NCBI GenBank assembly: GCA_963556695.1
Contig: CAUWAG010000018.1
Location: forward strand, 1,426,001 to 1,490,000
Reading direction: 5' to 3'
DNA from: Anthostomella pinea
Lineage: Eukaryota > Ascomycota > Sordariomycetes > Xylariales > Xylariaceae
Length of the DNA: 64,000 nucleotides
The notes beneath the pieces are model-generated. The model worked only from the letters and a program-made list of their open reading frames with translations. It was not told the DNA's origin and did no database searches. This document shows, in pieces, positions 56,346-64,000 of the stretch. Each line of letters opens with the position of its first letter. Within the stretch, counting starts at the first letter, position 1. The position numbers were made by a program, and so were the translations under genes.

Positions 56346-57401
56346 TTACCACTGACACTTGCCAGTCACTTGCGCCACGTATTTGGACACGTTGTGGTTC
56401 CATTCCCCGAGCTCCTTGATCCTTTTGAATAACATCCGACGGTTCAACAACTGTGACAGACCGAAGCTTCAACAAGCCCTCGGCAATGAGCTTTTCCACA
56501 AGCGGGACGAATTTTCTTCCAACCCTCGAAAGCCTCCAGGTCCGCGGGAACGTGCTGCCCAGAAAAAGGCTCGACTCTCCGAGCACTTTGTTGCCGGCCA
56601 CGAAGCTGCTTTTGGCATCAGTCCGCGGTGACGGTGTTGGGGTGACCGAATAGTAAGCTCCACCGGCCGCCATGGCATCAACACATATCTGTGGCGACTC
56701 GAAGCCACCGACACAGTCCAACACCAACTCGACTTCGCCGTCCACGCTGAGGATGTCCCCAGCGCACCTCCTCGCATCGTGATAATCAAATGCTTCATTG
56801 GCACCAAGCTGGGTGACGAGTTCAAAGTTCACGGGTGAACACGTCGCGATGACTCTCAACCCCGATAGCTTCGCCAGCTGGACCGCCATGCGTCCCGTGG
56901 TTGTCGCACCGCCGTATATGAGGATAGTCCGCCTCCCGTGCGACCCCTCCTCAAACATGACAGGCCCACTCGCGGCCATGTATGCGGCCGCGAGCGGAAT
57001 GGTGCAGCCCGCTGCAACGTCCAGTGCCATGTTGCTGCCCATTCTTCGACGACGCAAAGCAGCGCGTCGGCCTTCACAAGCAGGAACTTGGCATAGGCGC
57101 CGGCGTTGGGCCTGAGATCGCCGCTCGGAAACGTGTATCCGGCGACTCTGTCACCGATCTTGAGCCTCGTGGACCCCTGCTCGGCGTCCATGACCAGTCC
57201 GGAGAACTCGGCGCTGATGGTGAGGCCAGGGTTGAACAGCACGGGGTGGTGTATGAACTGGTGGTCGCAGTGATTGATACCGACGAAGTTGGTCTTGACG
57301 AGCACGTAGCCCGGATGGTCTTCTATAAAGGGGATGGCGACGTCGCTGACGATCTCGGCGCGGCCGAAGGAGGTGGCTTTGATCGCTATCATGGTTTTCA
57401 T
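56346..57401 (-). pseudogene. Medium-chain reductase (trans-enoyl-reductase-like), two frameshifts
   Basis: The minus-strand sequence starts MKTMIAIKATSFGRAEIVSD and has the GroES-like domain (FVGINHCDHQ, GLTISAEFSGLVMDA, GDRVAGYTF), then the Rossmann domain IYGGATTTGRMAVQLAKLSG with VIATCSPVNFELVTQLGANE. This is the zinc-independent MDR class that includes trans-acting enoyl reductases of polyketide pathways. One base is missing near 57030-57060, between KADALLCVV and MALDVAAGCTIPLAAAYM, and one extra G lies near 56421-56426, after DVIQK. With both corrected the frame runs to a TAA at 56346-56348 with a typical ending (VSKYVAQVTGKCQW). The two changes cancel in length (1056 bp). As it stands the protein is cut short. 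No polyketide synthase is present in the window. Confidence 0.8.
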
Positions 57402-58361
57402 GGTCAGTCTTCGGTGCCTTTGAGTGATATCCGTACGATTATGCAACTTGAACGAAGGTAAGGATGGGAGCCCGGGGAACACGAGGATGTACCAGCAGAT
57501 GGTCTGGTGGGAGCAAGTTGGGGATACGGAGTGTTTAAGTATTGACTTCGATTAGTTGTGGGCCGCAATTCGCATCCTGGCCAAGGAGCTTTCTTGATCT
57601 GCGCTTTGCATAGCCTCTGTGATATTACGGTTATTACCCCCGATCTCAATGGCTGGTCTGATACACCACCTCTGTGGAATCTGCTGTGTGCCTAGAAGAC
57701 TCCCCTGACCAAAATCCCTGCTCGGTGCGAGATATCTGACGTGCCTGGTGATTTTGTACTCAGCTAATCGCGCTACACTACACGGCGAAGAAGTCTAACC
57801 CTTTCCTTCGGCGAAAGGACGACTGTCCGTCAGCTTCTGTGAGCGTATGTGGATCGGGATTTTTGACGGAACACACCCATCAACTCCGTATAAAGTTCTT
57901 GAATGGGCAAGAAGCCATCGTCGTAGCCGAAAGGCGCTAAGGTTTATTGATAACCCGCTGAAGATCTGAGTTGCTTCTTCCACCGTGACAGACCTCTCAG
58001 TATGTCATCGAAAAAGCTCATCTGTGTGGCCTTGGCGTTGCATTATAGGTCAACCTCATTCAATCGGGGCCCAGGCTCAGATTCTCACACATACCACACA
58101 TAAAACTTGGGTTCGCTGTCGTGTTTGAACTGTGTCAACGGTAGCCGTATGTCCGCGTCCCTTCGCAGTCTATACGTGAGGCGATTGGCCGGGTTGCTTC
58201 GGCCCTTGATGGAATATGACTTGTCATATATGTCCCAGGACAATTTGAAGGCCCGACTATTCTCCGGATTTTATACCTTGCTGGGGGACAAGGGTACGAG
58301 ACGGGACCGGGCACAGACAGACCTTGGCGTACCAAAGCGAAAATAATCCTTGCTGGACGAC
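57402..58361. other. Intergenic
   Basis: Divergent spacer between the reductase and the phosphatase-like gene. No coding signal. Confidence 0.5.
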
Positions 58362-59318
58362 ATGACCAAAATGAGCGTTTGGAGGGTCGACTACGTGCGG
58401 CACGCCATGTCCGAGTCCAACAGGGACGAAAACAACGGCGTGCATATCCTCGACCCGAAATTGGTCAGCGGAGAAGAGGACAGAGGCGATGGGCGCAAGT
58501 TGTGCTGTACAGCGCTCCGGCCTTACTTCAGAATCGAGGCGAACAGGCCCACCCACGTAGCGTTATCGCCTCTCGCTCGCGCTGTACAGACCATGATCCT
58601 GGCCCTTGAGATCGACGTTCTACAAACGGCCAAGGTCACAGTTTTGCCCAGCCTCATCGAACAAACCGACTGGATGTCGGACAGAGCGAGACCTAGCGCC
58701 GAGATCAAGGGGTTGATGAGGAGTGAGCTTAGGCTGAGAGCTCGGGAGTCTGGCATCCCAGAGATCACGGTGGACATGGACTACTCTGCTTTCGAGGAGG
58801 TAGAGAAGGATGAAGATTGGATCAAGAAGGATGGTCCTTACGCACCGCACAGTATCATTGAGCGAGCGAAAAGAGCTCGAGAGGATCTTCGTGAATGGGC
58901 CAAGGCAAGCGAAGAAGACAGCGGCTCCGGCAAAGCGAAACTGGCCGTGTTGGGACACAGCGGCTTCGTCAACTTCCTCATCGACGACTATTCCGGCATC
59001 GGATGCTTGGACTCGGATACCCCACAGCTTGGCAGCTGGCCTTATGGCGCAATCGGACAGCTCATCCTCAGTGATGTCGACGAGAACAACACCGTGGTCC
59101 GACTCGAGGAGACACGCGAATCCCGCAAAAGACGGGGGAGACAGGCGGATGGTGACGGCACTGAAGTGAAGACGGCGCAAATGCAGCGGGACGCCATCGT
59201 CAAGATATCCCGTCGCAATGCGACTCTCGGCATATATCGGACGATTTTCGAGACGGGCAGAATTCCGGAGGTGGTAGCTGGACAAGGGATCGACTACCTG
59301 CTGGGAAACGACCTTTAG
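58362..59318 (+). CDS. Histidine phosphatase (phosphoglycerate mutase-like) family protein
   Basis: Intronless, 318 residues. The N-terminal phosphoacceptor motif is VRHAMSESN (usual LVRHGxxxxN, here Ala replaces Gly), followed by the second Arg in LSPLARAVQT, a conserved Glu (LIEQTDW) and the second catalytic His in VLGHSGFVNFL. So the catalytic Arg-His, Arg, Glu and His are all present. The branch with SDRARPSAEI is common in fungal members of unknown substrate. The ATG at 58362 was chosen since the motif then begins at residue 12. No signal peptide. A basic insert (RESRKRRGRQADGDG) lies near the C-terminus. Confidence 0.88.
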   Translation: MTKMSVWRVDYVRHAMSESNRDENNGVHILDPKLVSGEEDRGDGRKLCCTALRPYFRIEANRPTHVALSPLARAVQTMILALEIDVLQTAKVTVLPSLIEQTDWMSDRARPSAEIKGLMRSELRLRARESGIPEITVDMDYSAFEEVEKDEDWIKKDGPYAPHSIIERAKRAREDLREWAKASEEDSGSGKAKLAVLGHSGFVNFLIDDYSGIGCLDSDTPQLGSWPYGAIGQLILSDVDENNTVVRLEETRESRKRRGRQADGDGTEVKTAQMQRDAIVKISRRNATLGIYRTIFETGRIPEVVAGQGIDYLLGNDL

Positions 59319-60479
59319 TTGTACCTTTGGACTCGTGCGAGGCTTGATCGAAGCGACCTGGCGGAAGTGTGAAATGTCGGTCTAGGCATTTCATCATGTT
59401 TACAGAAAGTAGAATGGACACGCCCTTTATAGACGACTAGATTTTACCAAACACAGCTTTACAGGTGCCCCTGATCTGGAGGAACTGGCCTTGGAATGAT
59501 GGCCTCCGAAGATGCGGCCTGTGAGGGCGACATCTATGTTATTGACCGACGATTGCCTCGCATTCCGGCCAAAACTCCAAGCTGCAGGGTAGATGGGGCG
59601 GATCGTATACTCACCACCAACAAGCAGCATCACAGCGCTCATCGACCGGCGGAACATCTCAGAGTATTAGCCGATCTGCCGACCTCTGATCGCGAGCTTC
59701 TGCAGATGGCCAAGCGCAGACATCCCAACGAGGTTGGCGACACAGGTGGTGTCCGCCACGAAATCGGCATATCTCCCGATCCCTCTACCTGCACAGGGTT
59801 GCGGGTCTTCGCAGCGAAACATGGCATAAGCGGAATAAGCTGTTGCTGAAGTTGAAGCCATCGCGAGGGCCGCAAAGATTGCAACTAGTGAGGCATACTC
59901 CGGAGTGTATTTTTGCTCAGCTGTCGTGTCGCCCCCATCATATGTACTGTAGGGGAGCGTACCTTCTCTCAAGGACAGGGGTCTCTTCAACCTGTCCAGT
60001 AAGGTCATACGCCATATCTACAGTAGGCGATGCGCAGCCGGGTAATCATGGATGTTTCTTGCTTCCGAGTCCCGACTGACTCATCGGCGGTAGTGATGAG
60101 GAGTGATTGACAAGTTCAACTCAGCATCTTCCGCCCGGATTCACACCCCTGTACTCTGTAGACTGTAGCCGCTGGAGGCCGAGCGTAGGGGACATATCGC
60201 TTACTTTTGTGGAAGTGAGAAGTTGGCATAACCATGAGTCTCAAAGAGGCAGCTTTTCCGAATCAGGCATCCATTCATCACTGGTTCCGCCCATTGCTCA
60301 CTGTCCCAAAAGTAGGTTGGATGGATGGTATCTGCCGATTTATGTATGCCCGCCGCTATGTGACACCCACCAGCCAATAAGTTACGACGCCGAGGACTCA
60401 CTCATTTACTGTGTAGCCCGTATGTCGCACTTGTCCAACTTGCAGTTGCGTCTCAACCGAGGACTGACATCGACGAGCG
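59319..60479. other. Intergenic
   Basis: About 1.2 kb with no supported gene. Frames at 59496-59849 and 60107-60547 show no domain and overlap minus-strand frames. Confidence 0.45.
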
Positions 60480-62005
60480 ATGATGGAAACGGCTTCACAA
60501 GACCACGTCGGCTCGCTGAAGTCAGCATCGGAACACGTCGGCGATGACTCCAAGAATTCGCTACAGGCCGCCCTTCATGATACGGCCCCTCACGTGCCAT
60601 GGAAGGTTGTTGCTGATATGCGTTCTTGGACCATGGGACCCCTCAAAGGGGAAACCCTTACGTTCGGAAAAGGCCAGCACCTGGGTTTGATCAAACGAAT
60701 TTCGAGTGGAAAGAATATCCCATCACAATCCAAGACGCAAGAGTCTGCATGGAAGACTACTCTCTTAATACTCATGCTTTTGGGTATTTCAAGGATTCTG
60801 TGTCGCAGGATATCATCAACGCCTTACGCGGGGATAGCAGCCACGCTGCGAAGAGCATGTATTGCCAGCACGTGGAAGAATTCGTGAAGAAGATCACGGG
60901 CGCGTCAAGGGTCATTCCTTTCGATCATACTATACCGTATACGCAAAAGGCGGCTTGAGCTTGGAACAACCCAGAACGACGATGGAAAAGCACAGCCGGC
61001 CACCATGGTGAAAGAAACCAATGCCCGGTCTCTCGAAATTGACTAACTGCTATTCAGGCCCATGTTGACCAGTCCGAAACGGGGGTGATCCGGCGTCTGC
61101 AAACCATTGTTGGCGAGGGAGAAGATATTGGCAAGGTTCTCAAGAAACGTGTTCAAATAATCAAGTAAGACAATCATCTCTGATGTGAGAGCCTGGTGGC
61201 TAATATACAGCAGCGTCTGGCGGCCGCTGAACGGCCCCGTCCAAGCTTGGCCCCTGGCCTGCATAGATTACCGGACCTCCAAATCTTCGGACATGCATGC
61301 GTGCGATCTTCTCAAGGGCGAGCTTAAGCCACGAGGCCATACGGTGCTATTTACGCATTCAGAAGAGCAGAAATGACAAGGTCCCGAACAACTCAACGGA
61401 TATCAACGGTGGATTGATATTGACGTGGATATCCACACCAACTCAATCCACGAAGACCCCTGCAGCCTTAGCAACCAACTCAACGGCGAGGGCTTCGTGG
61501 GTTGATATGGATTGATATACGTTGAGATCGAGATTTTAATTTCTGACCATATAAAAAATTTTTTTCATAGTAGGACGTGCCGAGGTATTTTTCCCGCCCT
61601 ATAAAACCTTACTATTTATAAGTATTTTTTCATGTCTACGGATGTTAATCAATATCAACGGGACCCCTCTGTTGATCAACGTTAATCAACTCAATTAAAA
61701 GATTTTCAAGAAGCTTGGCAACCCACTCAACGGGACCCCCATATTGACGTGGATTGAGTTGGTCGGGACCTTGAGAACTGGTGCTACCTCGACAGGCAAA
61801 GGACGGACGAGATGACTGTTATCAAGATATGGGATAATAACACAGAGTGTTCTAGCAAATGTACGTGTCTAAGATGTCATGTACTGTACTATTGTTATGC
61901 TAACATGCCCTAGACTGCGATCATGCTGCGTTTAACCACCCAGAAGCACCGCCAGATACTGAGCCGAGAGAAAGCATTGAGGTCAGGTGCATGGTCATTC
62001 ATTAG
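60480..62005 (+). pseudogene. AsaB/CmcJ-like hydroxylase-desaturase, broken by indels and a MITE
   Basis: Exons 60480-61007, 61058-61164, 61211-61860 (interrupted) and 61914-62005. Family landmarks: NPYVRKRPAPGFDQ, VCMEDYSLNTHAFGYF, VEEFVKKITGASRVIPFDHT, AHVDQSETG (metal-binding H-x-D), VWRPLNGPVQAWPLACIDYR and FNHPEAPPDTEPRESIEVRC. The family includes AsaB of the aspergillic acid cluster and gibberellin desaturase, related to 2-oxoglutarate Fe(II) oxygenases. One T is missing from the TT at 60623-60624 (frame leaves VADMR and resumes as FLDHGTP). One extra G lies near 60949-60952. A 397-bp transposable element sits inside the codon region after HSEEQK (separate entry). Removing it with one copy of its 8-bp duplication, all downstream exons join in frame. 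The gene is certainly inactive. Confidence 0.88.
61377..61773. mobile_element. 397-bp non-autonomous element, hAT-like target duplication
   Basis: The ends are inverted: CAAGGTCCCGAACAACTCAA at the left and the complement TTGAGTTGGTCGGGACCTTG at the right, with one mismatch in about 20 bp. The flanking octamers AGAAATGA (61369-61376) and AGAACTGG (61774-61781) agree at 6 of 8 positions and fit a shared original AGAAATGG, which also restores the host gene codons. An 8-bp duplication is typical of hAT elements. The interior is rich in short repeated words such as TCAACG, GATTGA and CAATATCAACG and is non-coding. Confidence 0.85.
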
Positions 62006-62118
62006 GCAGCTCCGGCGAAGAAACGTCTGATGTCAGGAAATTGCGGTCACTTGACGCGTCTGCATAATGATAGATGTATCTACAGAAGGGCAACTCCAGG
62101 GGGCGTCAGCAGGGCTAA

Positions 62119-62136
62119 GGGTTAGGGTTAGGGTTA
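62119..62136 (+). repeat. Interstitial telomeric motif (GGGTTA)3
   Basis: Three perfect copies of the fungal telomere repeat TTAGGG/GGGTTA, preceded by TAA. Too short to be a telomere. Short interstitial telomeric repeats occur at sites of break repair or in transposon ends. Confidence 0.9.
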
Positions 62137-63312
62137 AGCACCGGCCAAGATTCAAACATGGGTGTATGTGTCGCTTGTTACCCTTGTGAATGATAGCGCT
62201 GGGACGATGGTACCGCGGAGGCAAGGGCGGATACGTAGCCTCCAAGATAGTTCTATAATTGGGCACATTTCCTCTTCGGCCGACATATCACCTACGCTCA
62301 GGTCCAAATGAGACTAAAGGGTTAATATGGTCAGCAGCCTTCATCTCCTCCTCGCGTACCAAAAGCTCCCTCTATCTCACAGACATATCCGGAGATGACA
62401 TTGGGGCTGTTGTTCGTGTGAAGCAAGAGGTCTCGGACGGCGGTGGTGGATACACCGCCTTCGAGTCCGTCCACGACGAGACTACTCTGTGATGCCGGTC
62501 ATTTTATATTACTTGTTTGGCACAGCAAGCGGTAGGTGCCTACGCTGATGACTATCGAGTACGTACAATGCAACGTCGCACGCTTCATTACCTTACCCAA
62601 GCTCGCATGCAATGACCATCAATCTTTTTGTCCAGATCCAAACTGTGTGGCCCGTTAGCGAAGTTCTGGTACAACACCAATAGAGGTCGTGAAGCCGTTG
62701 TACATGATCGAGACATACGTTCCTGACTCTCGTTTTCGGCTGGTGGCTCGAGACATCAGACTACTGCTCCGGCATGAGACAGAACCACTGCAAATTACCA
62801 TGTTTCGAAAATGTCGAATTGGAAATGCGCCTCGCCTATAATTGTTTGTTTTGTTTGTTTTGTATTTAACGTGGGGGGTAGCTCCTCAGTAGTGCAAACC
62901 ACGCCTCCCAGAGCCATTGCATCGCAAGGTTGTAGAGGTGTCAAATTAGATACATTCAGATCCGCGCACGAGCCTATCCTCGCTGTAGCGGTACCAATCT
63001 GTAGTGTTCAGATGGTTTTAGTCAATACCCAAACACGATTCCGTCAGAAAAACCTCCTATCTAGTGACAAAGCGACCCAGTGAACCTCAGTTCTCTGGTG
63101 TACATATCGTTCCAGTAGCCGTTCGATATATGTCGCATTGGTGAGTGGAGTAGGTGTTTGTTATCTGCTGGCGAGGGAAACCACAAGGGGGAAAACCTCG
63201 CAGGAGTGGGTATTGTGGAGACAAGCTGCTTGGCTATCGGGCTCTGCGATAAATGGGGCCTCTCCACTGTCGTGTGCTGGTTATCGACTCGCACAAGCCG
63301 GGTCAGAAAGGG

Positions 63313-63404
63313 GGCCATAGCAGGATTCGAACCCACTTGTTCTCGTCGCCCACCGCACAAACGAGAACACAACCAGGCGCATTTGACCATTGCGCCATAC
63401 GGCC
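63313..63404 (-). pseudogene. tRNA-like sequence, probably pseudogene
   Basis: On the minus strand the ends pair as a 7-bp acceptor stem (GGCCGTA with TATGGCC, one G-T). The D-arm is GCGC-loop-GCGC with a full box A (TGGCGCAATGG). The T-arm has box B (GGTTCGAATCC). Between them there is no ordinary anticodon arm: a 9-bp hairpin TGTTCTCGT / ACGAGAACA with a 14-base loop is found instead. I therefore call it a tRNA-derived pseudogene or relic rather than a working tRNA; an unusual intron-containing tRNA cannot be excluded. Confidence 0.45.
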
Positions 63405-63589
63405 GCGCCTCGCCTATAAGGGGATCACACCAGGCCATCCAGCCAGATCACACTGAGTCAATACATCAACTTTTCGTCCCTCGAGCTCACAGAAGCAAAC
63501 CATGTCAGTGTGTTAGACAGGACGCGGGAGAACATATAGCGCACGAAGTCCAGCTTCTGCGATAATCTTCTTCGCCCAGATCAGGGCTG

Positions 63590-63735
63590 GGACCAACTCC
63601 ACCTAATCCACCCGTTGATCAATATCGTTGATCAACGTCAATCTAATGGAATTCCACGGGGCTAGAGCTGGATTAGTAATCAATCCAATTCCGAGCTGTC
63701 GTGGATTGACTTGGGTGGATTCCGTTGAATAAGGA
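63590..63735. repeat. Repeat block related in words to the 61377 element
   Basis: Contains CCACCTAATCCACCC at the left and GGGTGGATTCCGTTG at the right as an imperfect inverted pair, and internal words GTTGATCAACGTCAATC and GTGGATTGACTTGG shared with the element at 61377-61773. No clear target duplication. Possibly a decayed copy of the same family. Confidence 0.4.
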
Positions 63736-64000
63736 TGGTACTGAGCCTGTAGCTGTCAAACAGCGTTATGATGGTCTGTTATGGGCCCCTGTTGGCCCCC
63801 CAAATGCCCCAGTGGCCCCTGCGACAGCGCACTTCCACCTCCCTAGCGCCACGGTAGCCTACGTGCCATTCAACAGTCCCATTTTAACGTGGCTGCCCTG
63901 CCCCCACCAAAACTTCGGCGGCTTAACCTATCCTAAGGGCTGAATTTTTATATGCACCTTGCCTGTTACTTTCATCACGTCATTCAAAATGGCAGATTCC

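Larger units (their letters stand above)
62006..64000. other. Right edge, repeats and no intact gene
   Basis: No protein gene is supported. It contains a short telomere-type repeat, a tRNA-like sequence and an element-like repeat block listed separately. Confidence 0.5.

Noticed and set aside
54249..62005. Secondary-metabolite cluster formed by SDR, MDR reductase and AsaB-like gene
   Set aside because: No core synthase, transporter or regulator is present, two of the three are broken, and housekeeping-like spacing separates them.
1..64000. CRISPR array, rRNA operon, bacterial-type operons
   Set aside because: None seen; short introns and fungal families show a eukaryotic nuclear sequence.

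Overview
The window is nuclear DNA of a filamentous ascomycete (Pezizomycotina, most like a Sordariomycete). Introns are short (about 50-100 bp) with GTRNGT donors, CTRAY branch sites and YAG acceptors. There are orthologues of ascomycete housekeeping genes, HET-domain and mpaB-type genes typical of this group, Fot1/pogo transposons, and a TTAGGG-type telomeric motif. The exact species cannot be told from the sequence.

Layout. 1-9.5 kb: a Utp12-domain ribosome-biogenesis gene, MGS1 (replication AAA+ ATPase) and an atypical protein kinase. 9.5-18 kb: gene-poor, with a dead 2.2-kb Fot1-like transposon and an AT-rich tract. 18-23 kb: a small membrane protein, ISA1 (Fe-S assembly) and an ARMH3-like gene divergent from ISA1. 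23-35.5 kb: accessory genes, many secreted or oxidative (mpaB-like oxygenase, DUF1996 protein, cysteine-containing secreted protein, cyclase, S33 peptidase, FAD monooxygenase, small secreted protein) around one conserved TMEM14 gene. 36-38 kb: a second dead pogo-type transposon. 39-43.5 kb: a HET-domain gene and a secreted protein resembling a degenerate methyltransferase. 44.8-53.3 kb: a conserved block NOP2 / GET5 / cofilin / HSP60. 54-62 kb: an SDR, a medium-chain reductase, a histidine phosphatase-like gene and an AsaB/CmcJ-like gene broken by a non-autonomous transposon. 62-64 kb: repeats, a short telomeric motif and a tRNA-like pseudogene.

Main pattern. I rebuilt the exons of about 22 genes. 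Those of the conserved genes (Utp12, MGS1, ISA1, ARMH3-like, TMEM14, NOP2, GET5, COF1, HSP60; roughly 11 kb of coding sequence) join without a lesion. Six accessory genes carry single-base indels, in-frame stops or lost splice acceptors, and a seventh (the kinase) carries one non-AG acceptor. This looks like selective decay of dispensable genes, one of them with a transposon insertion. Base-call errors are the competing explanation for the homopolymer indels, but not for the stops or the insertion. No secondary-metabolite core enzyme, CRISPR or rRNA is present.
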